A DNA stretch of 14,430 bases from Comamonadaceae bacterium (GTDB lineage: Bacteria > Pseudomonadota > Gammaproteobacteria > Burkholderiales > Burkholderiaceae_C), in the NCBI GenBank assembly GCA_947374485.1, contig CANCCF010000094.1:1-14430 (forward strand), given 5' to 3'. Within the stretch, counting starts at the first letter, position 1. The number at the start of each line of letters is the position of its first letter. Below are positions 1-6,853 of the stretch, piece by piece. A program made the translations under genes and the position numbers. The notes under the pieces were generated by a model. That model was not told where the DNA came from, ran no database searches, and saw only the letters and a list, made by a program, of their open reading frames with translations.

Positions 1-117
1 CGCACCGGCGGGCGACAGGCCTGCGGTGGCTGCACCCTGGATCACCGGCCACAACAGCAGGGCACCAGAGACCAGGGCAATGGAGATCAACATCCAGTTA
101 TTGGCTATAAAGTTCAC
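1..117 (-). CDS. N-terminus of a membrane-anchored protein, probably rhodanese-domain (YibN-like); cut by window edge
   Basis: Only the first 39 codons are in the window; the gene runs off the left edge. Reading the minus strand from a GTG at 117-115, the frame stays open to the edge and is preceded by a good ribosome binding site (AAGGA about 6 bases before the GTG). The peptide begins V/MNFIANNWMLIS and holds one hydrophobic segment (about residues 8-26, ending in LLLWPV), followed by a Gly/Ala-rich linker. This looks like the N-terminal anchor of the single-domain rhodanese proteins (YibN type) that in Burkholderiales often sit divergent from gpmA and precede grxC and secB. The catalytic rhodanese loop lies outside the window, so the identity rests on the short N-terminus and on remembered gene order. 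The reading frame is well supported; the name is tentative. Confidence 0.55.
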   Translation of the reverse strand, partial: MNFIANNWMLISIALVSGALLLWPVIQGAATAGLSPAGA

Positions 118-143
118 TTTGTTCCTTGTTCGTACCGTCGCAC

Positions 144-173
144 CTGCGAAAGCATAGCCCGCCATTTTAGAAT
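144..173 (+). promoter_or_regulatory. Weak sigma-70-like promoter candidate for gpmA
   Basis: In the 115-base gap between the divergent genes there is a TAGAAT at 168-173 (five of six bases match the -10 consensus). The best -35 at an acceptable distance is CTGCGA at 144-149, 18 bases upstream, which matches only three of six. It would give a 5' leader of about 50 bases before gpmA. Nothing else in the gap stands out. This is a pattern match only. Confidence 0.25.
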
Positions 174-232
174 GCGTTGCCATGCGCCCGAAGCGCCGCG
201 GCCATTGCCCCTCCACCCTCTAGCCCTCCACC

Positions 233-976
233 ATGCACAAACTCGTTCTTGTACGCCACGGCGAATCCACCTGGAACCTTGAAAACCGCTTCACCGGCTG
301 GACCGATGTGGACCTGACTCCCACCGGTGTGGAGCAGGCCAAAAACGCCGGGCGCCTGCTGCGGGCCGAGGGCTACGAGTTCGATGTGGCCTACACCAGT
401 GTGCTCAAGCGTGCCACCCGCACGCTGTGGCATTGCCTGGACGAGATGGACCGCACCTGGCTGCCGGTGCTGCATTCCTGGCGACTCAACGAGCGCCATT
501 ACGGCGCCCTGCAGGGCCTCAACAAGGCGGACATGGCCAAGCAATACGGTGAAGAGCAGGTACTGGTCTGGCGCCGCAGTTACGACACGCCGCCGCCCGC
601 GCTCGAGGCCACTGACCCGCGCTGCGAGCGCGCGGACCTGCGCTATGCGAAGCTGCAGCCAGACCAGGTGCCGCTGACCGAATGCCTGAAAGACACCGTG
701 GCCCGTGTGCTGCCGTTCTGGAACGAATCGGTCGCACCGGCGATCAAGCTGGGCAAAAAGGTGGTGATTGCCGCCCACGGCAATTCCATCCGCGCACTGG
801 TGAAGTACCTGGACGACATCGCAGACGACGCCATCGTGGGTGTCAACATCCCCAACGGCATTCCACTGGTGTATGAGCTCGATGCCAACCTCAAGCCCAT
901 CCGAAATTACTACCTGGGCGACGCTGAGGCAGCCGCCAAGGCCGCTGCGGCCGTTGCCTCACAAGGCAAGGCGTAA
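233..976 (+). CDS. gpmA: 2,3-bisphosphoglycerate-dependent phosphoglycerate mutase
   Basis: This cytosolic enzyme of glycolysis and gluconeogenesis interconverts 3-phosphoglycerate and 2-phosphoglycerate through a phosphohistidine, using 2,3-bisphosphoglycerate as primer. The protein is 247 residues, the usual length for the dPGM family. The motif VRHGES lies at residues 7-12, with the phospho-accepting His9. The LNERHYG motif carries the proton donor Glu87, and the second catalytic histidine is His182 in AAHGNS. The ATG at 233 gives the exact family N-terminus (MHKLVLVRHG), although no clear ribosome binding site precedes it; the upstream stretch is C-rich. The C-terminus ends in an Ala-rich tail (about residues 232-247), which is variable in this family. 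It is divergent from the gene at 1-117 and 91 bases upstream of the ctpA-type protease gene. All key residues are intact, so I am very sure of this call. Confidence 0.97.
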   Translation: MHKLVLVRHGESTWNLENRFTGWTDVDLTPTGVEQAKNAGRLLRAEGYEFDVAYTSVLKRATRTLWHCLDEMDRTWLPVLHSWRLNERHYGALQGLNKADMAKQYGEEQVLVWRRSYDTPPPALEATDPRCERADLRYAKLQPDQVPLTECLKDTVARVLPFWNESVAPAIKLGKKVVIAAHGNSIRALVKYLDDIADDAIVGVNIPNGIPLVYELDANLKPIRNYYLGDAEAAAKAAAAVASQGKA

Positions 977-1067
977 ACACGAAAGACCCTACTGAATATT
1001 GCAGACGCGGTATGTCAATGCCCGAAGGGTGCTGCCGGTGTATATTGGGTCGAGACAGGAAACATAT

Positions 1068-2504
1068 ATGGGTCACAAATTGAAAATTACCGGCTGGATT
1101 GCTGTAGGCGTGGTCGCAGGAGCGCTCACGACCGTGTCCCTGCAAACCGTGGCGCGCAGCGCGCTGGCCCCGCTGCCGCTTGAAGAGTTGCAGCAGCTCG
1201 CCGCCGTATTCGGCATGATCAAGAGTGATTATGTGGAGCCGGTGGACGAGAAAAAACTGATTACCGACGCCATCTCCGGCATGGTCTCTTCCCTCGACCC
1301 GCACTCGCAGTACTTCGACAAGAAGTCCTTCAAGGAATTCAAGGAAGGCACTTCCGGCAAGTTTGTCGGCGTGGGCATCGAGATCACGCAGGAGGACGGC
1401 CTGGTCAAGGTGGTGTCTCCCATTGAGGGCTCACCGGCTTTCCGCGCGGGCCTGAAGCCCAATGACCTGATTACCAAGATCGACGACACGGCTGTGAAGG
1501 GTCTGAGCCTGAACGAGGCCGTCAAGCGCATGCGCGGCGAGCCCGCCACCAAGGTGCTGCTCACCATCTTTCGCAAAGACGAGAACCGCACCTTCCCGGT
1601 CACCATCATCCGCGAGGAAATCAAGCAGCAATCGGTGCGCGGCAAAGTGGTGGAGCCAGGCTACGCCTGGGTGCGCCTGAACCAGTTCCAGGAACGCACC
1701 GTTGACGACTTTGTGAAAAAGGTCAACGAAATCTACAAGCAAGACCCCAAGATCAAGGGCTTTGTGCTTGACCTGCGCAACGACCCGGGCGGTCTGCTCA
1801 ACGCCGCTGTGGCCATCTCCGCCGCCTTCCTGCCCGACAATGTGACCGTGGTCTCCACCAACGGCCAGACGCCCGAGAGCAAGCAGGTGCTCAAGGCCAA
1901 TTTTGACGATTACCGCGGCATCCCCGGCGCAGAGTCCATCAAGAGCCTGCCCGCTGCCTTGAAAAAGGTCCCGCTGATCGTGCTGGTCAATGAAGGTTCT
2001 GCCTCGGCCAGCGAAATCGTGGCCGGTGCGCTGCAAGACCACAAGCGCGCCACGTTGATGGGCAGCCAGACCTTTGGCAAAGGCTCGGTGCAGACCTTCC
2101 GCGCGCTCGGGCCTGACACCGGCCTGAAGATCACCACCTCGCGTTACTACACACCGAGCGGCCGCTCCATCCAGGCCAAGGGCATCGTCCCCGAAGTCAT
2201 GGTGGACGACACCGAAGAAGGCAGTCCCTACGCCGTGCTGCGCATGCGCGAGGCCGACTACGACAAGCACCTGACCAGCGGCCAGGGTGAAGAGAAAAAA
2301 GACCCGGAGCGCGAAAAAGCGCGTGAAGAGGCCTTGAAGCGCCTCGAAGAAGAGTCACGCAAGCCACCGAGCGAACGCAAGGCGCCCGAATACGGCTCCG
2401 ACAAAGACTTCCAGTTGATACAGGCCATCAACCAGCTCAAGGGCCGGCCCGTGCAGGTCAGCAAGACCCAGGTGGAGCGCAAGGAAGAGAAAAAGGAAGA
2501 ATAG
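1068..2504 (+). CDS. S41 family carboxyl-terminal processing protease (CtpA/CtpB type)
   Basis: This is a Ser/Lys-dyad protease of peptidase family S41, which trims or degrades cell-envelope proteins from their C-termini. The 478-residue protein has an N-terminal signal or anchor (about residues 5-34, a Lys then a run ending near ARSALA), a PDZ domain (about 95-180, with FVGVGIEI and the RAGLKPND peptide-binding region) and the S41 core. LDLRNDPGG lies at about 234-242. The catalytic serine is Ser313 in NEGSASASE, the lysine is Lys338 in FGKGS, and Gln342 completes the triad seen in CtpB. The last 70 residues are highly charged (Glu/Lys/Arg-rich), probably disordered. I chose the ATG at 1068 because AGGA at 1057-1060 sits 7 bases before it and because the signal sequence then lies at the terminus. 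A TATATT at 1041-1046 is a possible -10 with no convincing -35. The next gene begins 21 bases after the stop. Confidence 0.93.
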   Translation: MGHKLKITGWIAVGVVAGALTTVSLQTVARSALAPLPLEELQQLAAVFGMIKSDYVEPVDEKKLITDAISGMVSSLDPHSQYFDKKSFKEFKEGTSGKFVGVGIEITQEDGLVKVVSPIEGSPAFRAGLKPNDLITKIDDTAVKGLSLNEAVKRMRGEPATKVLLTIFRKDENRTFPVTIIREEIKQQSVRGKVVEPGYAWVRLNQFQERTVDDFVKKVNEIYKQDPKIKGFVLDLRNDPGGLLNAAVAISAAFLPDNVTVVSTNGQTPESKQVLKANFDDYRGIPGAESIKSLPAALKKVPLIVLVNEGSASASEIVAGALQDHKRATLMGSQTFGKGSVQTFRALGPDTGLKITTSRYYTPSGRSIQAKGIVPEVMVDDTEEGSPYAVLRMREADYDKHLTSGQGEEKKDPEREKAREEALKRLEEESRKPPSERKAPEYGSDKDFQLIQAINQLKGRPVQVSKTQVERKEEKKEE

Positions 2505-2525
2505 GCCACCGGCGTGCCAGACACC

Positions 2526-3284
2526 ATGCAGGATGAGGAACTGCTGCGCTATTCGCGCCACATCCTTCTCGATGACATCGGCATTGAGGGCCAGGAGCGC
2601 ATACGCGCCAGCCATGCACTGGTGATCGGCGCCGGAGGTCTGGGCTCTCCGGCGGCCATGTACCTCGCCTGCGCCGGTGTGGGCACCATCACCGTAAGCG
2701 ACCACGACAGCGTGGACTTGACCAACTTGCAGCGGCAGATTGCGCACCGCACCGACTCGGTGGGTCAGGCCAAAGTAGAGTCGCTCAAGCGCACCCTGCA
2801 TGCGCTCAACCCCTTGGTGCAGGTCAACGCCCTGCAGATGCGTGCCGACACCGACACCCTGGACGCTCTGGTGCAGGCAGCGGATGTGGTGCTGGACTGC
2901 TGCGACAACTTCAAGACGCGCCAGGCCGTGAATGCGTCCTGTGTCAAACATTCCAAGCCGCTGGTGTCGGGAGCGGCGATCCAGTTCGACGGCCAGATCA
3001 GTGTCTACGACACCCGCGAGCCGAACGCGCCGTGCTATGCCTGCACCTTCCCGCCGGATGTCACGTTTGAAGAGGCGCGCTGCTCCACCATGGGCGTGTT
3101 TGCGCCACTGGTGGGCATCATTGGCTCCATGCAGGCGGCCGAGGCGCTCAAGCTGCTGAGTGGCGCAGGCCGCAGCCTGAATGGGCGGCTGCAAATGCTG
3201 GATGGCCGCGCCATGGAATGGAACGAAATTCGCCTGCCGCGCAACCCGGTGTGTCCGGTATGCAAGCAGCGCCCATCGGCATGA
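2526..3284 (+). CDS. moeB: MoeB/ThiF/HesA-family E1-like adenylyltransferase
   Basis: This family adenylates the C-terminal Gly-Gly of small ubiquitin-like sulfur carriers (MoaD for molybdopterin, ThiS for thiamine). The 252-residue length matches MoeB. Visible are LLRYSRHILL (residues 6-15), the nucleotide-binding loop GAGGLG (35-40), the Asp and Arg region DLTNLQRQ (64-71), DCCDNF (124-129), two zinc-binding CxxC pairs (Cys170/173 and Cys243/246) and the conserved Cys186 in ARCSTMG. The ATG at 2526 is preferred over the in-frame GTG at 2514 because family members start a few residues before the LLRY motif; neither has a strong ribosome binding site. It follows the protease gene by 21 bases and is probably co-transcribed. 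No moaD, thiS or other molybdopterin or thiamine gene is in the window, so MoeB and ThiF cannot be told apart by context. MoeB is favoured by common annotation of this neighbourhood. Confidence 0.88.
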   Translation: MQDEELLRYSRHILLDDIGIEGQERIRASHALVIGAGGLGSPAAMYLACAGVGTITVSDHDSVDLTNLQRQIAHRTDSVGQAKVESLKRTLHALNPLVQVNALQMRADTDTLDALVQAADVVLDCCDNFKTRQAVNASCVKHSKPLVSGAAIQFDGQISVYDTREPNAPCYACTFPPDVTFEEARCSTMGVFAPLVGIIGSMQAAEALKLLSGAGRSLNGRLQMLDGRAMEWNEIRLPRNPVCPVCKQRPSA

Positions 3285-3303
3285 GGCACCTCTCATTCGC
3301 CTT

Positions 3304-3333
3304 TTCCATTTGTATGCACGCGTGCGCTATAGT
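3304..3333 (+). promoter_or_regulatory. Weak promoter candidate for the GGDEF-minD-like pair
   Basis: The 85 bases between the moeB stop and the GGDEF start are visibly more AT-rich than their surroundings. TATAGT at 3328-3333 matches the -10 consensus in five of six positions. A poor -35 (TTCCAT at 3304-3309) lies 18 bases upstream. A leader of about 30 bases would result. It would let the GGDEF and MinD-like genes be expressed apart from the upstream genes. Support is weak. Confidence 0.3.
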
Positions 3334-3369
3334 TGCGGGCAACGAACACCCAGCCTGAAACACCCCACA

Positions 3370-4149
3370 GTGGCACCACCCAAATCTGCATCCCTCGTTG
3401 CGTTGGACCAATTGCGTCTGGATGACGCGCGTGCACTGCTGGGCCGCGACTCGGGCCTGGCCTTGCCGGCCGCAGTAGAGTCACCGGTGGCGTATTTGCA
3501 GCGGGTGATAGATGGCTTGTGCGAGCTCTCCCTCAAGGACCCGCTCACCGGTCTTTCCAACCGCCGCCACTTCCGTTCCGTGCTGGACCGCACCACCGAC
3601 ATGGTGGCCCGTTCGGGCGAACCCGCCCTGCTGCTGATGGTGGACATCGACCACTTCAAGTCCGTGAACGACAGCCATGGCCACCAGGCCGGAGACCAGG
3701 TGCTGCAGGCCGTGGCCCAGGCCCTGGCCAAGTGCGTGCGACCCATGGACACCGTGGCGCGCTACGGTGGTGAAGAATTTGCCGTGGTGCTGCCCAATTG
3801 CCATGCGTTTTTTGGCGTGACGGTGGCCGAGCGTATCCGCCAGACCATCCAGTCCATGCAGGTGCCCATTGCCTCGGGTCAGGTGCTCAATGTCACGGTC
3901 AGCATTGGTGGCGCCTATGCCCCCGAGTGGGTGCGCTCCACCGCCGCCCTGTGGACGGAGCGTGCCGATGTGCAGCTCTACCGTGCCAAGCACGAGGGCC
4001 GCAACCGGGTGATTCTGGATACGCAGCAGGAAATTTTTGTCAGCGCCGAAGAGAAGAACATGCTGTTCGGGCACTTGGCGCTGGGTGAACCGGCTTGGAT
4101 TGAATCGGGTGATGGCACGGCAAGTGCTGCCGGCCAGAGGGTTAATTGA
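3370..4149 (+). CDS. Soluble GGDEF-domain diguanylate cyclase
   Basis: The predicted enzyme joins two GTP into cyclic di-GMP, a second messenger controlling attachment and motility. With the GTG start at 3370 it is 259 residues. It has a short N-terminal region (1-55) with no recognisable sensor or membrane segment, then DPLTGLSNRR (57-66), the metal-binding MVDIDHFK (Asp92) and NDSHGHQAGD (100-109), the active-site GGEEF (133-137), and RxxD (Arg124-Asp127) exactly five residues before it, which is the product-inhibition I-site. Both sites are intact, so an active, feedback-inhibited cyclase is predicted. A tail of about 45 residues follows the GGDEF fold. The start is uncertain: the frame is open back to 3181 but that would overlap moeB, and the GTG at 3370 has no clear ribosome binding site. 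The stop codon overlaps the start of the next gene (TGATG), implying translational coupling. Confidence 0.88.
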   Translation: MAPPKSASLVALDQLRLDDARALLGRDSGLALPAAVESPVAYLQRVIDGLCELSLKDPLTGLSNRRHFRSVLDRTTDMVARSGEPALLLMVDIDHFKSVNDSHGHQAGDQVLQAVAQALAKCVRPMDTVARYGGEEFAVVLPNCHAFFGVTVAERIRQTIQSMQVPIASGQVLNVTVSIGGAYAPEWVRSTAALWTERADVQLYRAKHEGRNRVILDTQQEIFVSAEEKNMLFGHLALGEPAWIESGDGTASAAGQRVN

Positions 4150-4982
4150 TGTCAGACGCAGTGATTCCAACCGCCAAGCCTGAAAAAGCACTGGAAGTTC
4201 CGCTCAAGCCCCTGGGCAAGGTGCTGGCCGTCACCAGCGGCAAGGGTGGTGTGGGCAAGACCTTTGTCTCGGCCAATCTGGCGGCCGCCCTGGCCAAGCG
4301 CGGCCTGCGCGTGCTGGTGCTGGACGCCGACCTGGGGCTGGCCAATCTGGACGTGGTGCTCAACCTCTACCCCAAGACCACCCTGCACGATGTGTTCACC
4401 GGCAAGGCCAAGCTTGAAGACGCCATCATCAAGGCGCCGGGCGGCTTTTCGGTGCTGCTGGCGGGCTCGGGCATGGTGGAGTATTCGCGCCTCACGCCCG
4501 AGGTGCGCAACGAGTTTCTCAACATCATGACCGGCCTGGTGCCGCACTACGACATCGTGCTGCTGGACACGGGTGCGGGCATCTCCGACGTGGTGCTGTT
4601 CGCCGTGTCGCTGGCCTCCGAGGTGATTGTGGTGGCCTCGCCCGAGCCCACCTCATTGACCGATGCCTACGCCACCATCAAGGTATTGGTGGGCCAGCAA
4701 AAGCGCCAGGTGATCCGCATGGTCATCAACCAGACCGCACGCCTGGGCGACGGCCGTGCCATCACCGTGCAACTGCAACAGGTGCTGGACCGTTTTGTGG
4801 TGACCGAGCCCGGGCGCCCCATCAAGCTGGTGCACATGGGCGATATTCCGGCCGACACCGCTGTGCGCCAGGCCGTGATGCGCAGGCAGCTGCTGGTCCA
4901 GACGGCACCGGGTTGCCCGGCCGCACTGGCGGTGACGCAGCTGGCCCAGAAAATTCACGAGACCGTCATTCCCCGGATGTAG
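4149..4982 (+). CDS. MinD/ParA-family ATPase, FlhG (FleN/YlxH)-like
   Basis: This is a P-loop ATPase of the MinD/ParA class, whose members dimerise on ATP and place cell structures (FlhG sets flagellar number; MinD places the division site). The 277-residue protein has a basic/Pro-containing N-terminal tail (1-22), the deviant Walker A motif SGKGGVGKT (30-38; signature Lys32 and P-loop Lys37), the switch I motif DADLGLANLD (59-68) and Walker B ending at Asp140 (IVLLDTGAG). It ends at IPRM without the amphipathic membrane-targeting helix that closes true MinD, and its gene order lacks minC and minE, so FlhG-like is more likely. The ATG at 4149 shares its A with the TGA of the GGDEF gene, and AGAGGG sits about 7 bases before it. 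No flagellar gene is in the window. The family assignment is firm; the cellular target is unknown. Confidence 0.87.
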   Translation: MSDAVIPTAKPEKALEVPLKPLGKVLAVTSGKGGVGKTFVSANLAAALAKRGLRVLVLDADLGLANLDVVLNLYPKTTLHDVFTGKAKLEDAIIKAPGGFSVLLAGSGMVEYSRLTPEVRNEFLNIMTGLVPHYDIVLLDTGAGISDVVLFAVSLASEVIVVASPEPTSLTDAYATIKVLVGQQKRQVIRMVINQTARLGDGRAITVQLQQVLDRFVVTEPGRPIKLVHMGDIPADTAVRQAVMRRQLLVQTAPGCPAALAVTQLAQKIHETVIPRM

Positions 4983-4989
4983 CCGGCAT

Positions 4990-5018
4990 AGGTCGGGCCC
5001 CGCGGAAGGGGCCTGCCT
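4990..5018. terminator. GC-rich inverted repeat between convergent genes, possible bidirectional terminator
   Basis: A stem of GGCCCC (4996-5001) and GGGGCC (5008-5013) with a six-base loop (GCGGAA) can be extended outward by C-G and G-T pairs and, past one bulged T, by AGG/CCT. It occupies nearly the whole 35-base gap between the MinD-like gene and the convergent DUF429 gene. Neither strand shows a run of T after the stem, so it is not a classic intrinsic terminator; its position is the main argument. Confidence 0.45.
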
Positions 5019-5857
5019 CAGACGGTGACGATCCAACCCTCCAACGTATCGAGCTCCGGCGGCAACCCGTACAACGGTGCGCCTGCCAGGTGCCGGGCCT
5101 GCGCCCAGGCGGCCTGCATCAGGCACAGGGCAGCGTCCAGACTGTCGCCGCTGGCGTCCTGCACCAGGGCCTCATGCTGGGCGTGCGTGAGCTTCAGGCG
5201 CAGGCCCAGGCGGGTCTGGCCCAGTTCCAATGCGTTAATCAGGTCCTTGCGGGCTATCAGGCGTTCGGCTGTCTGCTTGGCGCGGTCATCGCTCTTGTAG
5301 CTGCGTGCACCCAAGACTTCGCGGGCCAACAGGCCTGGGTAGGCCTCCAGCGCCACCTTGGCCGTGGCCTGCGCGGCAGTTTGCAGGCCGGGCAGATGCA
5401 CACCGGCGGCGAGCAGGCGCGGCACGCCGGCATGCAGCATGTAGGCCACAGGCGGGTTCACCCATTTCATGGATGGACTGCTGCCCGCGGGCTTGTCGGT
5501 GGCGCGGTGGGCAAACTTTCCACCCACCGGGCGGGCGTCGCAAAAGGCGGCAAAGCAGTCGCGGATCTCGGCACGGCTCAGGGCTGCGTAATGGGCGATG
5601 CAGCGCTCCCAGTCGGTGGGCCAGCCCAGGGTTTCAACCAGCTCGCGCGGCAGGCCAAAGGGCATGTCGAAGCCGCCCAGCCACGCGCCGTCGCGCGCCA
5701 TGCGGGCCGCAAAAGCGTCCAGTGTGGGCAGGCGTTCCAGCTGCTGCAGTTGCACCCTGCCCTGCACCAGGCGACCCCAGGCCAGCACCACGGGTTTGCG
5801 CACGCTGGGGCTACTGGAAAAGTCGCAGCCCAGGAGCTGCAGTGCATCGGCTTGCAT
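5018..5857 (-). CDS. DUF429 domain protein, function unknown
   Basis: I recognise this as a DUF429-type protein, a family thought to have an RNase H-like fold, without an established reaction. The 279-residue protein opens with LLGCDFSSSP (residues 8-17; Asp12 at the end of a first strand), has GGFDMPFGLPRE (61-72; Asp64), KVALEAYPGLLAREV (167-181; Glu171) and near its end GDSLDAALC (237-245; Asp238 and Asp241). The spaced acidic residues on strand ends resemble a metal-binding nuclease-like centre, but that is inference. No signal peptide or membrane segment is seen. The ATG at 5857 lies 8 bases after the stop of the transporter gene, with GAGAG just before it; a TTG at 5869 overlapping that stop is an alternative. 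It is very probably co-transcribed with the transporter and ends at the convergent inverted repeat. Confidence 0.8.
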   Translation of the reverse strand: MQADALQLLGCDFSSSPSVRKPVVLAWGRLVQGRVQLQQLERLPTLDAFAARMARDGAWLGGFDMPFGLPRELVETLGWPTDWERCIAHYAALSRAEIRDCFAAFCDARPVGGKFAHRATDKPAGSSPSMKWVNPPVAYMLHAGVPRLLAAGVHLPGLQTAAQATAKVALEAYPGLLAREVLGARSYKSDDRAKQTAERLIARKDLINALELGQTRLGLRLKLTHAQHEALVQDASGDSLDAALCLMQAAWAQARHLAGAPLYGLPPELDTLEGWIVTV

Positions 5858-5865
5858 GGCAGCTC

Positions 5866-6747
5866 TCAACCCAGGGACAGAGCGGCCACGCCCAGGGCAA
5901 TGCAGGCCGCGCCCGACAGGCGTGCCACGCGGTCACCCTCACCCAGCAATTTCCCACCCAGCAGGGCAGCAAACAACATGGACACCTCGCGCGCAGGCGC
6001 CACATGGCTGAGCGGCGCCATTTGCAAGGCATACAGCACCAGCACGTAAGACACCGGGCTGAGCGCACCTACCAGCAAGGCAGACTTCCATTGGTCTCTC
6101 CAGTGCTGCAAAGCCAGAACGCGGTCCTGCAGCACTGGCACGGCCATAAGCAGCGCCTGCACACAACAGGCCATGTAAAACATCAGGATGGGTGACAGCA
6201 GCAAGACCTTGACGGCATAGCCATCCACCAGTGTGTAGCTGGCAATGCACAGGCCGGTGAGCAAACCGTACAGCAGGCCCATGCGCGTGCGGGCGCGCTG
6301 CGCGGGGCTGTGGGCATTGCGCCAGATGCCAGGGCCACCGGCAACCAGAAACACCCCCGATACCACGGCCGCCAGGCCACCAAAGCCCCAGGCCGAAATG
6401 CGCTCACCAAACAGCGCAAGGGCCACCAGCGACGACATCAAGGGGCCGGAGCCGCGCGCCAGCGGATAGACCACGGTCAGGTCCGCCTTGCGGTAGCCGC
6501 GCAGCAGCACAATGAAATACAGCACGTGGATGCCACCGCTGGCCACCACGCAGGCCCAGGCCGCTGCTTCCCACGCGGGCAGGTGCTGCCAGGCCAGGTA
6601 AGCGCCCAGGGGCGCCCACAGAATTACGGTAAAGAAGGCGATGAAAAAGGCGTAGCGCACATCGCCACTGGCCTTCTTGGCGGCGATGTTCCAGCCAGCG
6701 TGGATCAGGCCCGCCAGCACGACCAGGGCCAGTGCCGAGGCGGGCAT
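5866..6747 (-). CDS. EamA/DMT-superfamily transporter
   Basis: This is an inner-membrane protein of the drug/metabolite transporter superfamily, whose members export or import small metabolites; the substrate cannot be told from sequence. The 293-residue protein has about ten hydrophobic segments arranged as two five-helix halves (roughly 3-22, 33-53, 62-84, 91-112, 118-139, then 155-175, 178-204, 218-240, 245-265 and 273-292), the usual EamA layout. A short cytoplasmic linker with NAHSPAQRARTR lies between the halves. The ATG at 6747 has no ribosome binding site; the bases before it (TTTAA) are AT-rich and then run into a GC-rich repeat copy. The DUF429 gene starts 8 bases after its stop. 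Whether it has its own promoter or is read from the folE-BLUF unit through the repeat is open. Confidence 0.88.
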   Translation of the reverse strand: MPASALALVVLAGLIHAGWNIAAKKASGDVRYAFFIAFFTVILWAPLGAYLAWQHLPAWEAAAWACVVASGGIHVLYFIVLLRGYRKADLTVVYPLARGSGPLMSSLVALALFGERISAWGFGGLAAVVSGVFLVAGGPGIWRNAHSPAQRARTRMGLLYGLLTGLCIASYTLVDGYAVKVLLLSPILMFYMACCVQALLMAVPVLQDRVLALQHWRDQWKSALLVGALSPVSYVLVLYALQMAPLSHVAPAREVSMLFAALLGGKLLGEGDRVARLSGAACIALGVAALSLG

Positions 6748-6760
6748 TTAAAGGCCGGGG

Positions 6761-6850
6761 GGCCAGGTTCCGCCGCCGGGCCGCCCCAAGGCGGAACGCG
6801 CCCCCCTGGGGGCCAGCGACCCACACACGGTGGGGGAGCGTGGGGGCACC
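6761..6850 (+). repeat. Dispersed GC-rich intergenic repeat, copy 1
   Basis: This element fills most of the 106-base gap between the BLUF gene and the transporter gene, and is repeated in inverse orientation at 10572-10660. A 29-base core (6771-6799) matches copy 2 at 28 positions. The element can fold into three consecutive hairpins: GTTCCGCC (6767-6774) with GGCGGAAC (6790-6797); GCCCCC (6800-6805) with GGGGGC (6808-6813); and CCCAC (6820-6824) with GTGGG (6830-6834). It closes with GTGGGGGC. I recall similar GC-rich intergenic repeats in Comamonadaceae genomes; the role is unknown and could include transcription attenuation or mRNA end protection. Confidence 0.8.
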
Positions 6851-6853
6851 ATT

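Noticed and set aside
167..778. A 203-codon minus-strand frame antisense to gpmA, and similar frames opposite ctpA, GGDEF and folE
   Set aside because: These lie entirely inside well-recognised genes on the other strand and show no motifs.
999..1067. Extended TTG start for the S41 protease
   Set aside because: It would put 23 polar residues before the signal/anchor segment, while the ATG at 1068 has a good ribosome binding site and places the signal at the terminus.
3181..3369. Upstream start of the GGDEF frame overlapping moeB
   Set aside because: The added 63 residues translate the end of moeB in another frame with a Cys/Arg-rich, non-protein-like composition; the GTG at 3370 avoids this.
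4149..4982. Call as cell-division MinD
   Set aside because: No minC or minE neighbour and no C-terminal amphipathic helix; an FlhG-like assignment fits better, although the target is unknown.
4913..6049. A 378-codon plus-strand open frame across the end of the MinD-like gene, DUF429 and part of the transporter
   Set aside because: It crosses the convergent gap and two recognised minus-strand genes, has no family motif and shadow-like composition.
6748..6853. A small gene in the gap between the BLUF and transporter genes
   Set aside because: The gap is occupied by a hairpin-rich repeat that recurs elsewhere in inverted orientation; no start with a ribosome binding site was seen.
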